Source: Lytechinus variegatus (taxonomy: Eukaryota > Echinodermata > Echinoidea > Temnopleuroida > Toxopneustidae). From it: a stretch of 64,000 bases of DNA. Under the pieces are notes generated by a model that was given only the letters and a program-made list of their open reading frames with translations, was not told the origin of the DNA and searched no databases. This document shows, in pieces, positions 11,086 through 21,055 of this stretch; positions within the stretch are counted from its first letter, which is position 1, and every line of letters starts with the position of its first letter. Where the stretch lies: assembly GCF_018143015.1 (NCBI RefSeq), contig NC_054740.1, forward strand, positions 9,318,140 to 9,382,139, given 5' to 3'. The position numbers and the translations under genes are program-made.

Positions 11086-13654
11086 AAATAATTCATTTTG
11101 GTAACAAAAACGATGTTGTCATTACAAGATTACACGATATTATGCAATGATAGTAATAACGATCGATGATGTGTGTTGGGGCCAAAGCATGTATTTCATT
11201 AAGAATGGCGCCCTGATAGGCTAATTTCGATTTCATCTGAGCAATTGCTGCCTATAAGCAAATGGTTTAATTAAAGATGCAGGGGATCAAGTATGTTGGA
11301 AGCGTGCGAGCAACCTCTAGATAATAGGATTTGTATTGGAGGGGATGTCATTTTTAATAACAGCTTAATTCTGCTGGTAATAAAAATAAAAATAATACGA
11401 GAAATGATCCTTGTGAGATGTTGAAAGCGCGAATCGCAAGCTGAAACTAGTAGACATTTCATGTAACAAGACGTGAAGTGAGCATTCGGAGCATTTTTTG
11501 TAATCGTGAGAGAAAGATGTGTATCTTTCTAAAGAATTAATGCGAGGGCGAGTTGTAATTTGTTTATATACTGACCTGGGGCCCGTTGCATGAAACTTTT
11601 TACCTGAGAAAACTCAGGTTGTTTTTACAGGAGTTTTTGCCCTGTGCTAAAGTAATTGGCGGAAATCAGACTAACCTTAGTTTTCAGTTTTTACCAGAGT
11701 TTTCTCAGGTAAAAAGTTTTATGCAACAGGCTTCAGAAAGTAATCTTTTAAGGACTGCATTTAGTGACTCATGAATAGAATATATATCTCACGAACTATA
11801 TAATGAGAGCGCGAACCGCAAGCTTAAAATTTGTGATATTCCAACCTGAAAACTGGACATTTCATACTTCTTTTTTGTAACCAGGAATAGAATGAGTTCC
11901 TCAATAAACAATACTTGATGCGAGCGAGAAACGTGAGCCAAATTTTTCCGATTTTCCAACCTGAAAACTGGACATTCTATAGCATTCTTGTAAAAAAAAA
12001 ATAATAATAGCTGGGAGAATAGTTTTCAGAACTGAAGTGGCTTCCCTGGGTAAATGATATCTATATCAATATCATCATTCTAGGCCCACATGAAATTTCC
12101 AAAAGTTTGAGCACGTGATTCACTCGCAACATCTCACAAGGATGCCCTTTTCACAGTATTGACCAAAAGGTGAATTTTACATCTTCAGATTTGACTTTTT
12201 CCCCCAAACCGCTTGCTCTCTACGCTCGCAGAAATGAAACGTAAATATATAACTTTAGCATGTTTAGTGATCACTTAAAAAATTGTGCTCAATTTAGTTA
12301 CTACAAAAACACACAACCTCTTTACACAGATGATAATCTAATGGTGAAAATATCCGTTTGCACCAAATTGCCCCTATTGGCCCCTTTTTTTTTACTTTGC
12401 CCCCCCCCCCAAAAAAAACGTTCCGCCGCCATTGGCTAAAACACGCATCGTCTTCATGGCTAACTGCAAAAAGTTCTTAAAATGTCCCCTTTAGATCAGA
12501 TCAGAGCTTATATATTTAAAAATTCTGTTCGCGCTTCTTGCTAGCAGTTATTATCTAAATTTAGTTACATAGGCATCTCGCTTTGAAGATCACAAACATA
12601 TTGCCCATCATATTAACAAAAATATAGCTCGCGCTCGCATTATTTAAAAAGGGTTTATCATGTTATTACGTATTTACTTTATTTTATAAGGATAAAGCTA
12701 ATTATTGACTGTTAGGACTACCCTTTCAAAGAAACAAACAAAAATCAACTTTAAACTGCCGATCAAGGAAAATATGGCTAAAAAAAATCCCCCCCCCCTC
12801 TCTATTTGACGAAAGTTGGATCCGCCGGGAGGGAGGCAGGGGGCATCAAAAATGGAATAAAAAACAGGGGAATTAATATTTTCCAAAATGGGAAAGTTCC
12901 TTTTTCAAAAATGAATATGCCGTTTTTCATGTTTTTTAGAAATAAAATACTCTTTTTAAAGTATACAAGTTAAGTTAAGTTTTCAGGCTGGAATATTGAA
13001 AAATTTCAGCTTGCGCTTCGCACTCTCATTCGATTGGTGAAATATGCATCCTAAAGAGGTCACTAAATGCTTTCTTTAACAGGTTCCTTTTCTGGTCAGT
13101 ATGTTTAAGCTCGCGTTTTGCGCTCGTGTTAATTCTTTAGTTAGATGCACATCTTTTTAATGACAGCAGAAATCTGCTCGGATTTTTAAAAACTAATTTT
13201 CATTTTTTATTGAAATAACCTAAAGTTTAGCTTGTGATTCACGCTCGCAACACCTCGCAATAATGCCATTTTAAGAATAACTGACCACAAAAAACGTTAT
13301 ACAACTTCACCTTTGAATTTGTTTTACCAAGCCGCTCGCTCATTATACTCTCTCCCGAAAATAAAGCCTAAATATACATTTTGCCATAATAAGAAGTCAC
13401 TTCAAAAAAGTTATTCTCTACTTAATCACTATCAAACAGACAATGACTTCAAGCAGATGATAATCTTAAGGTGAAAATATCACCACAGTCCCAATTTTGA
13501 CGTATGAGTTTCATTTTTTGGCTTTACCCCCAACGAAAATTCGTTCGGCCGCCCTTGCCTTCCCATCCTCATATGATAGTTGAACGGCAACAGTGTCCCC
13601 CGCCCCCCTCCCCTTGCCTCTGCCTCTGCTTTCCCGGTTTTCATTTTTCGGATT

Positions 13655-14015
13655 AACGAACCTTATTTTGTTTTCGGATTAACGAACCTTATTTTGTTTT
13701 CGGATTAACGAACCTTATTTCGTTTTCGGATTAACGAACCTTCGGAAAAACGAACCTTATTTTGTTTTCGGATTAACGAACCTTATTTCGTTTTCGGATT
13801 AACGAACCTTCGGAAAAACGAACCTTATTTCGTTTTCGGATTATCGAACCTTCGGAATAACGAATCGTCGGAATTACGCCACAAATGTTCGGATTAACGA
13901 ACCCTTTTTCGTTTTCGGATTAACGAACATCGAGGTATAGGCAATTTACGTGTTTCGGAATTACGAACCTTCGGAATAAAGAACCTTCGGAATTACGAAG
14001 CTTCGGAAATACGAA
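13655..14015. repeat. Right minisatellite arm of element A
   Basis: Tandem units of TTCGGATTAACGAACC joined by TTATTTTGTT or TTATTTCGTT form the inverse complement of 10721-11085. Confidence 0.9.
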
Positions 14016-14348
14016 GTGTAACCATTCCTAATAGCCAATTATTAGGCCTATTATGAAATAAAGTAAATATGTAATAATATCATAAGCCCTTGTTAAATAA
14101 TGCGAGCGCGAAGCGCGAGCTATAGTTTTCGTTGAAAATTGGAGGGGATGTCATTTTTAATAAGAACTTTTGCTGGTAATCATAATGAAAATAATGTTAA
14201 TGATGATCGATAATCGCAAACGATGATCGTAATAAAAATGGTGATAAAGAATATAAATGTTAATGAAATTTCATTGATCGTTTTCCTAGTGTTAAATGTT
14301 AATCCGTTTTTCATGATTACAAAAAATGCTCGGAATGATAACTTTTTT

Positions 14349-15128
14349 ATGTGGGGCGTTGTGGCCCAGTGGATTGGTCTTCTGACTATGAAACAGAGGG
14401 TCGTAGGTTCGAATTCCAGCCATTGCGTAAATTCCTTTAACAAGAAATTTATCCACACTGTGCTGCACTCAACCCGGGTGAGGTGAATGGGTACCCAGTC
14501 CTGGAGGGGCCACTTACATTGACGAGTGGATACCATGCGCGACCAAAAAAACACGTAAAAAGGATGTCTTTTTCACGATAGGGCACGTTACGTACGTAAC
14601 GTGATAAGGGTGCCAAAAACACAAAAATAGTGAAAAAAGGGTATCTATTTCGCTAGGAAAATTACGTGTCAAACGGTTTAGGGTCTAATTTGCGGGATGA
14701 TAAAACAAAATTAAAATGTTTTATAAAGAATGTCATTTTTGCCCCAACACTTCGTGTTTAGAGTCCGATTTGCGCGAGGTGTAGAAGTGGGGTCGTAACC
14801 AAATAAGGTAAAGCCGACGACCGAAGGAACCGTAACAATAAAACATTCCTGTACTTGTTTAGGGGTCCATTTCAGGGAATATTTGCTAAGAGTATCGTTT
14901 TTGTTTCCAATACTTGTTAAGGGTAGGGTTTTACACGCCAATACTTGTTAAGGGGTTCATTTTCAGAATATGGAAATTACGTGTTTAGGGTGCTTTTCGA
15001 GACCCCTTGGTCGCGCATGGTATCCACTCGTGAATGGAAGTGGTCCCCCGGGTACCCAGTGTAAATAAATTAATTAAATGCCTTCCTTTGGGCGCCTAGG
15101 CTGCCCAGCTAAAGCTGGGGTAATAATA
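14349..15128 (+). mobile_element. tRNA-derived SINE split by a DNA element
   Basis: The head at about 14350-14420 carries an A box (TGGCCCAGTGG) and a B box (GGTTCGAATTCC). The body runs to about 14521 and resumes at 15032, ending in GCTGGGG followed by (TAA)n at 15115-15128. It is a different subfamily from the SINEs at 162 and 27145. It is inserted in the core of foldback element B and is interrupted by the element at 14522-15031. Confidence 0.75.
14522..15031. mobile_element. Non-autonomous DNA element with 23-bp inverted termini inside a SINE
   Basis: The ends are inverted copies: ACGAGTGGATACCATGCGCG... on the left and its exact complement on the right (15009-15031). Subterminal AACACGT and internal TTAGGG-type words recur. 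A perfect 20-bp palindrome built on CACGTTACGT lies at 14584-14603. There is no coding capacity, and I could not define a target duplication. Confidence 0.65.
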
Positions 15129-16399
15129 ATAGTAGGGTACACTGGGAGAAAAATTTTCAGAACTGAGGTGGCTTCCCTTGTTAAATAATACCAATGTTAT
15201 TATTAGTATGTCTCATTAGGCCTACATGAAATTTCCCAAAGTTTGAGCTCGTGATTCGCTCGCAACATCTTACAATAATGCCCTTTTAACAGTAATTAAG
15301 TCCATAATTGACCAAAAAGCGATTTTTACAACTTCAGATTTGAATTGTTTTCCAAACCGCTTGCTCGCTACGCTTTCTCGCGAAAAATATAACCTAAATA
15401 TATATGTTATCAATCAGAAATCATTTAAAAAAAAACTTTGCTCAACTTAATTAACTACAAAGCACACAACTTCTTTGCACAGATGATATTGGTGAAAATA
15501 TCCGTTTGCACCAAAATGCCCTTTATGGCATATAAGTGCACTTTTTTGGCTTCCTCCCCCCCCCCAAAAAAAAAAGGAAAATACGTTCCACCGCCCTTGG
15601 TTGAAACATGTATCGTCTTCATGGCTAACTGCAAAAATCCCTTAACATGTCCCTTTTAGATCAGGTCAGAGCTTATAATTAAAATTTCTGCTCGCGCTTC
15701 TTGCTCGCAGCTGTTATCTAGTTACATAGCCATCTTGTTTTGAAGATCACAAACATATTGCCCCTCACATTTTCAACGAAAACTATAGCTCGCGCTTCGC
15801 GCTCGCATTATTTAACAAGGGCTTATGATATTATTACATATTTACTTTATTTTATAATAATTATTGTTAATAGGAATACCCTTTCAAAAAAAAATCAACT
15901 TTAAAGCTGCCGATCCGGGAAATTATGGGTGAAAAAATTTCGCCCCCCCCCATTGGCGAAAGTTGGATCCGCCTAGGGGGTAGCAGGGGGCATTTGTACC
16001 CATAAAGAAATAACAGGGAAATGCTATTTTTCCAAAATGGGAAGTTTCTCTTTTTCAAAATAAATACCCTTTTTAAAGTTTACATTTTAGATAAATTTTA
16101 AGGAGAAGCTCTTATTAAAATGACATCCCCTCCAATACAAATCCTATTATCTGGAGGTTACTCGCTCACGACCAACACACTTAATCCCCTAACTGCATCT
16201 TTAAACCATTTGCTTGGGCAGCATTTGCTCAGATAAAATCGAAATTAAGCGTATGTTTGATCCGGGCGCCTATTCTTAAATAAATACATGCTTTGGCCAC
16301 AACACACACATAATATCATCGTTCGTTAGTTTATGATTGCATAATATCCTGTTATCTTGCAAGAACAGCACCGTTATAGTTACCAAAATGAATTAATTT

Positions 16400-17255
16400 C
16401 ATTTTCGGAAATACGTACCTTCTTTATTTTTCGGATTAACGAACCTTATTTCGTTTTCGGACTAACGAACCTTCGGATTAACGAACCTTATTTCGTTTTC
16501 GGACTAACGAACCTTCGGATTAACGAACCTTATTTCGTTTTCGGACTAACGAACCTTCGGATTAACGAACCTTATTTCGTTTTCGGACTAACGAACCTTC
16601 GGATTAACGAACCTTATTTCGTTTTCGGACTAACGAAACTTCGGAATTACGAACCTCATTTCGTTTTCGCATTAACGAACCTTCGGAATAACGAACCTCA
16701 TTTCGATTTCGGATTAACGAACCTTCGGAACAACGAACCTTATTTCGTTTTCGGACTATCGAACCTTCGGAATAACGAACCTCATTTCGATTTCGGATTA
16801 ACGAACCTTCGGAACAACGAACCTTATTTCGTTTTCGGACTAACGAAACTTCGGAATAACGAACCTTATTTCAGTTTCGGACTAACGAACCTTCGGATTA
16901 ACGAACCTTATTTCGTTTTCGGACTAACGAACCTTCGGATTAACGAACCTTATTTCGTTTTCGGACTAACGAAACTTCGGAATTACGAACCTCATTTCGT
17001 TTTCGCATTAACGAACCTTCGGAATAACGAACCTCATTTCGATTTCGGATTAACGAACCTTCGGAACAACGAACCTTATTTCGTTTTCAGATTATCGAAC
17101 CTTCGGAACAACGAACCGTATTTCGTTTTCGGAATAACGCCATAAATGTTCGGATTAACGAACCCTTTTTCGTTTTCGGATTAACGAACATCGAGGTATA
17201 GGCAATTTACGTTTTGCGGAATTACGAACATTCGGAATAAAGAACCTTCGGAATT
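16400..17255. repeat. 42-bp minisatellite, right arm of element B
   Basis: About twenty units of the TTCGGAYTAACGAACC + TTATTTCGTT pattern are present, with a 42-bp period. Because 42 is a multiple of three, the array leaves a long open frame (16357-17145) of a 14-residue repeat (NLRINEPYFVFGLT). I do not regard this as a gene. Confidence 0.9.
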
Positions 17256-17339
17256 ACAAGTGTAACCGGATTGATCGAGGCGTGATTTGATATACCCATG
17301 CATGTTTGTTTGTTATGTGTTTGCTTGTGCAGAGGTGTG

Positions 17340-18304
17340 TTCGATTCCATATTAATGTTGATGAATTGAATTGAATTGAATTTATTACAGAACGTCACCG
17401 GCAATTGCCAACATTTTGTTCAAAACAAGAAAATATATACATAAACAGATAAACAAAGACAAAATAGTATTTTTTGTCAAACAAAAACAAAATCAAAACA
17501 AAATATAACAAAGCAACTTATATATAAAAATATACACTATAAACATAGGCATTATTCGGGTACTCATTTTAACAATGAGTAAAAAAGAAAAAAAAAGCTG
17601 ATGTCCAAGAGAGGACAAGGAAAACACAAGGAAAGTGGGAGAGGAGAGGGAAATAAAGAGGAAAGAAGTTCGAAAATAGAGAGGACGGGAGAGAGGAAGA
17701 GTGAGAAGAATGGCATCATCACATGTAAACTTATTGTGTAAGAATATTGCGAGTGTATAAATTCAAAGTGTTTGCCGGTTGATATTTTTAGTACTCAGAA
17801 TTCCCCCCTAATATTAATTATGTTTTGGACAAAAGAACAAAATAATTTAATTAATGCATCAGTTTCCAATTTCATGATGTAAATAAATTTTTCCTGGTAC
17901 TCCATTTCAGAAAACCTAATATTAATGGTACTTATCTTTTCAAAAAAATCTTTGCGCAAATCATTATATTTATTACATTTCATTATAATGTGAAACTCAT
18001 CCCCCACCAAATTCAAATTACAATCCTCACAAAATCTCAGGTTAGATGGTATCTTCTCCGGTCTTTTGTACCTCCCTGTTTCTATTGGTAGATTATGAGC
18101 GCTCAGTCGGAGCTTGGTTATATTTTTTCTCAAATTGACAATGTTAAGGTGCATGAAAATAATTAAAAGGAACCGTTGAGAAACTCGCTCATAACCACTA
18201 AAAAAAAGAATAGTGATTTTCAATATTGTGTCATTTTGCAACTTTTGAATTTTGACCTTGCCCCACATTTCAAGGCACTGTACCTCAATATGAACGATAG
18301 TCAC
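17340..18304 (-). pseudogene. LINE 3' fragment with C-terminal Cys/His domain
   Basis: The minus-strand frame at 17795-18304 contains LRLSAHNLPIETGRY, then RFCEDCNLNLVGDEFH and MKCNKYNDLR. This is the zinc-knuckle-like C-terminus common in LINE ORF2 proteins (LxxSxHxLxIExGRY...CxxC...DExHFLxxCxxYxxLR). Downstream in the LINE direction are a long AT-rich 3' UTR and a (TTCAA)n-type tail near 17345-17372. The 5' part is missing. The segment at 18412-18655 repeats 18160-18410, a tandem duplication of part of it. Confidence 0.75.
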
Positions 18305-18655
18305 TTCATGTAGGGTATAATTTTAAAGAAAATAAGAAAATTAAATGATCTATTCATTGATATTAAATACACATTGATATTTACTGAAACCCATGAGGAA
18401 TTATCGATCAAAGTCAAAAGAAACCGCTGAGAAACTCACTCATCACCACGGAAAAAAGAACAGTGACTTTCAATATTGTGCCATTTTGCAGCTTTTGAAT
18501 TTGACCGTGTCCCACATTTCACTGCACCTCCATATGAACCATAATCATGTCTTGTAGGGCATCATTTAAAGAGAATTAAATGTTCTATTCATTGATATCA
18601 ATTACACATTGATATTTACTAAAACCGAGGTGGAATTAGCGATCAAAGTCATATT
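18160..18655. repeat. Tandem duplication of about 250 bp within the LINE remnant
   Basis: The block with GAGAAACTCGCTCATAACCAC, CAATATTGTGTCATTTTGCA and GATATTTACT at 18160-18410 recurs in diverged form at 18412-18655, in the same orientation. Confidence 0.8.
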
Positions 18656-18672
18656 TCCAAACTTTTTTGAGG

Positions 18673-18675
<3 letters not shown>

Positions 18676-18742
<67 letters not shown>
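18676..18742. repeat. (AT)n microsatellite
   Basis: Pure TA dinucleotides lie directly upstream of the ribozyme-like hairpin. Confidence 0.95.
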
Positions 18743-18748
<6 letters not shown>

Positions 18749-18752
18749 TATG

Positions 18753-18892
18753 ATTTATTGGTTGGATTGCTTAACTAAGCTATAGTCGTACAGACTGTTT
18801 CACCCTTAAGGCTCATCAGCGGACTCTGCTGATGAGCCTTAGGGTGAAACAGTTTGTACGACAGCTTAGTTAAGCAATCCAACCAATAAATT
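18753..18892. ncRNA. Palindrome carrying hammerhead-ribozyme-like cores on both strands
   Basis: Two arms of about 65 bp are near-perfect inverted copies. The right arm on the plus strand has CTGATGA (18829-18835), a short stem II (GCC / GGT with loop TTAG), GAAA (18846-18849), a 3-bp stem III (ACA/TGT, loop GTT) and GTA, which would be the cleavage triplet (18856-18858). The left arm has the same core on the minus strand, starting at 18819 and ending near 18788. Stem I can form with a bulge on the minus strand (C-G plus GACT/AGTC) but is weak on the plus strand. Hammerheads with a tiny stem III are known from Penelope-like retroelements and animal retrozymes. Both the family link and activity are inferences. 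Confidence 0.5.
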
Positions 18893-19079
18893 ATTTATAC
18901 TCAGCTCCTACAGAGTCGAGCACTATTAGATATTGCAGTATATCACTACTTACTTACTTACCTATATATACTTATAAATCCACGCATGAGTGAGTAAAAA
19001 CAAATTGAAGAAATGATAGCAAAAAATCATTTGGCTGAGGGAATCAAAATTTCTCATGAGGAGGATTCACATCTCACTA

Positions 19080-19643
19080 CACAAATATTGCGGCGAGAGA
19101 GAGAGAGAGCTAAAATGTCTTTATACTGAAAGCTTGATATTCTAAGCATTTTGGGTACCAATAGATGGGTATCTAAAAGAACAATAGATAAGAGAGAAAA
19201 GCGCGCGAGCTGAAAATTTTCATATTTTGATTTAAAAAAAAAATGACAGTTTAATGGACGTTTTCAATAAAGAACAAGATATATATCCAACAAAAGATTA
19301 TTGCAAATCAAATTGGGATTTCTTTTGAGGTTTACAACTAAAAACCCCTGAAAACGCAACATTCTATTCACCTATTTACTCATAAAAAGTATGGGGTTTT
19401 GCTAAAGAAATTATGCGAGCACAAAGCGCGAGCTGAAAATTTTTATATTTCAATCTGAAAATTGGACATTTTGAGCACGGTATTAAATAAAGAACGAGTT
19501 GTGTATAATCTCCCTTGCCGATTTCTGTGTAACATTACAATCTTATTTTATTTTTGCACATCCGGAATTATTGGGGGGGCAAACAATATGTTTGCCCCCG
19601 CAACGGTGGGGCGATCGCCCCCCCCCCCAGATCGACGCCTCTG
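19080..19643. repeat. Right margin of composite element G: GCGAGCGCGAAGCGCGAG units and G/C-rich end
   Basis: Degenerate units containing GCGCGCGAGCTGAAAATTTT (19200) and GCGAGCACAAAGCGCGAGC (19414) precede a G- and C-rich terminal segment ending GATCGACGCCTCTG. Confidence 0.65.
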
Positions 19644-19651
19644 GTGTAGGG

Positions 19652-19790
19652 TATGAATTTTTCATTGTATAGAAATGTAGAATGAAGGTGGAAGCATGGT
19701 ATTTACGTATTTGAATATATTTTTGTAGGTATCTTTTTCACACTAAATCAATATAATTCTTTATTTCATTTCTATTTAAACGTAATACCA
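19652..19790 (-). pseudogene. LINE ORF2 fragment, 5' half of the copy split by element G
   Basis: On the minus strand this reads YVNTMLPPSF and, after a frameshift, FYTMKNSYPT, which continues into LKSSNFHL at 9552 once element G is removed. The pattern YKYxNxxLPSSF is typical of the region just before the GPxxWNSLP block of L2/CR1-type LINEs. The copy is decayed. Confidence 0.6.
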
Positions 19791-20668
19791 GATATAAATT
19801 AACGGGTTGACATTTTAAAGAAAAGTACTATAAAATACAGTGTATGGAAATGGAAATGAGTTAATTATCTTAAATATTAAGATTTTTATTTGTTCTCTTG
19901 TCAGAACGAAATTGATATCAGAACAGAACTTAAAATAGAGTTAGTTTTTGCATTTATTGGAACAAATTAAACACACAACTCTTGCACATTTGGCATTCCA
20001 TACACGCTAGTGCAGCGGAAACGAAGGAGAAACAAATTTATTACTAAGGAAAATTGCTATTTTTCACCAAAAGGAGAATCCAATTTCAAAAATGTTCAGC
20101 GTCGTTTCAAGGAAAATACTCACTGGTGCAGGTGAATATGAAATTATTGGTATCGATTCTTTGAGTGAAATGTATTTTTAGGTTAGATATCGGCATATAC
20201 TGGCGCTCGTTGACGGGCTGATTTATGCTTCCAGACTGTAGCCAATTTGGGGCGAGGCCTCCCCCGGTTCGGGCCCCACGGTTATCCCGGCGTATGGGAC
20301 TGGTACATGTCCACCCTCGACAGCGCTCGGGCAGGCACTCGGCTCGGGTAAGCGCTAAATTTGGAAGAGACACATGATACATGATCGGGGGTCGGCGTCG
20401 GTGCAAGAATTTGGCTTCGCCCGGCCCAGCGACCCTACATGTATATCATTCTACTCTAGGCCTAGTTGAAAAACCATTATGACTAGGTAAATGTCAGTGA
20501 AAGACGTGGGATTTGATATTTGACTCTTTTGAGAAGGAAAGGCCAAGGCAAGGAGGAGTAGCCTGGAGGCTTCTGTTCTGCTCTTCTGTTGAGTGAAATT
20601 ATTAACTTTCTTAGCCATGAGGCTTCTAACGTTAAAGAGTAAAAAATGCTTACCCTCAATTATATTAT
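19791..20668. other. Intergenic; GC-rich block at 20200-20440
   Basis: It is AT-rich up to about 20190. A locally G+C-rich stretch with several CpGs follows, containing CCCCGGTTCGGGCCC and CGCTCGGGCAGGCACTC. A minus-strand frame (20107-20406) crosses it without any recognisable domain. It could be an old exon, a CpG-rich promoter or a repeat; none can be supported. Confidence 0.3.
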
Positions 20669-20741
20669 AACCTTGTTCATTGAATGAGTGCCCTCAACCA
20701 TTCATTCAATGAACCACTCATTCACGTCACTGAACAAGGTG
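20669..20741. repeat. Short hairpin element
   Basis: ACCTTGTTCATTGAATGAGTG is mirrored by CACTCATTCACGTCACTGAA plus CAAGGT around a short loop. Confidence 0.65.
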
Positions 20742-20968
20742 ATGATATATCTGCACAAAGGGCACCAAAACCTGAAAATTTTACCCCCGAGATTTCTACT
20801 TTCCTTCTAAGAGATCTAGGCCTAGCCCTAAATCATGTACATGGATTACAACTTCATTTCCGACATTACTACACTATCGATTTTATTTTTAAAGAAAAAT
20901 TCATAAAAAAAATGAGGAAAATATTATGAAAAAACGGAAGAGACTTGCCCGATGTTTACGCCGCCATC

Positions 20969-21043
20969 TTGTTTTCTATTGTTCTTCCCCTAAGTTACGT
21001 GACACATGCGTTCGTAACGTTGGGGAAGAACAATAGAAAACAA
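20969..21043. repeat. Perfect-arm hairpin
   Basis: TTGTTTTCTATTGTTCTTCC (20969) is matched by its exact complement ending at 21043. The inner parts AAGTTACG and CGTAACGTT extend the stem. Confidence 0.8.
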
Positions 21044-21055
21044 CCTTTACGTTTG

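Larger units (their letters stand above)
10707..14032. mobile_element. Foldback DNA element A, nested in B, 9-bp target duplication
   Basis: Element A is 10716-14023. ATTCCTAAT flanks it at 10707-10715 and 14024-14032. Its inverted termini read (A)CATTCGTAATTCCGAAGC on the left and the near complement on the right. They lead into GGTTCGTTAATCCGAAAACG repeats at both ends (10740-11085; 13655-14000). It is a copy of the same family as B, with collinear inner sequence (for example GGGAGAATAGTTTTCAGAACTG here and a matching block near 15135). Removing A restores the arm of B, as shown by B's other arm at 15840-15870. The 9-bp duplication and long arms resemble MULE-type foldbacks, but the superfamily is not established. 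Confidence 0.8.
9996..17262. mobile_element. Foldback DNA element B with minisatellite arms
   Basis: The left arm (9996-10706) and right arm (15862-17262) are inverted copies. Each has an outer minisatellite built on TTCGGATTAACGAACC / GGTTCGTTAATCCGAA. Inside that is a unique block with AAGAACAGCACC, CTTTGGCCACAACACAC, AGATAAAATCGAAATTA and a poly-C stretch around GGATCCGCC. The right end reads ...ACAAGTGTAACC, matching the right end of element A. The left arm is shortened (about 0.2 kb of minisatellite against about 0.86 kb on the right), and I find no clean target duplication for B. The core carries GCGAGCGCGAAGCGCGAGC units. There is no transposase. It is interrupted by element A and by a SINE. 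Confidence 0.75.
9553..19651. mobile_element. 10-kb composite hAT-like insertion (element G) with 8-bp target duplication
   Basis: GTGTAGGG occurs at 9553-9560 and 19644-19651. Between them the sequence starts CGGGGGCGTCGATC and ends in GATCGACGCCTCTG, related inverted termini of the CAGRGGCG type seen in hAT elements. The flanking LINE reading frame is continuous when this segment is removed. The original element has short margins (9561-9995; 17263-19643) holding degenerate units of the GCGAGCGCGAAGCGCGAGC motif. It has since been filled by a foldback element, a LINE piece, an (AT)n tract and a hairpin. No transposase is present, so it was moved in trans. Confidence 0.75.

Noticed and set aside
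14350-14420. Functional tRNA gene
   Set aside because: The A and B boxes are present but the cloverleaf is not intact, and the sequence continues into a SINE body with a (TAA)n tail. The same applies to the heads near 480 and 27160.
16357-17145. 262-codon plus-strand open frame with 14-residue repeats
   Set aside because: It is created by a stop-free 42-bp minisatellite in a transposon arm. There is no start context, splice context or non-repeat domain.
10000-17255. CRISPR-like appearance of the regularly spaced 16-mer repeats
   Set aside because: The spacers are themselves repeats, arrays occur as inverted pairs, and the genes are eukaryotic with introns.
9553-19651. LTR-type or Polinton element as an explanation of the 10-kb insertion
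   Set aside because: The ends are inverted rather than direct repeats, there are no gag, pol, integrase or capsid-like frames, and the duplication is 8 bp with hAT-like termini.
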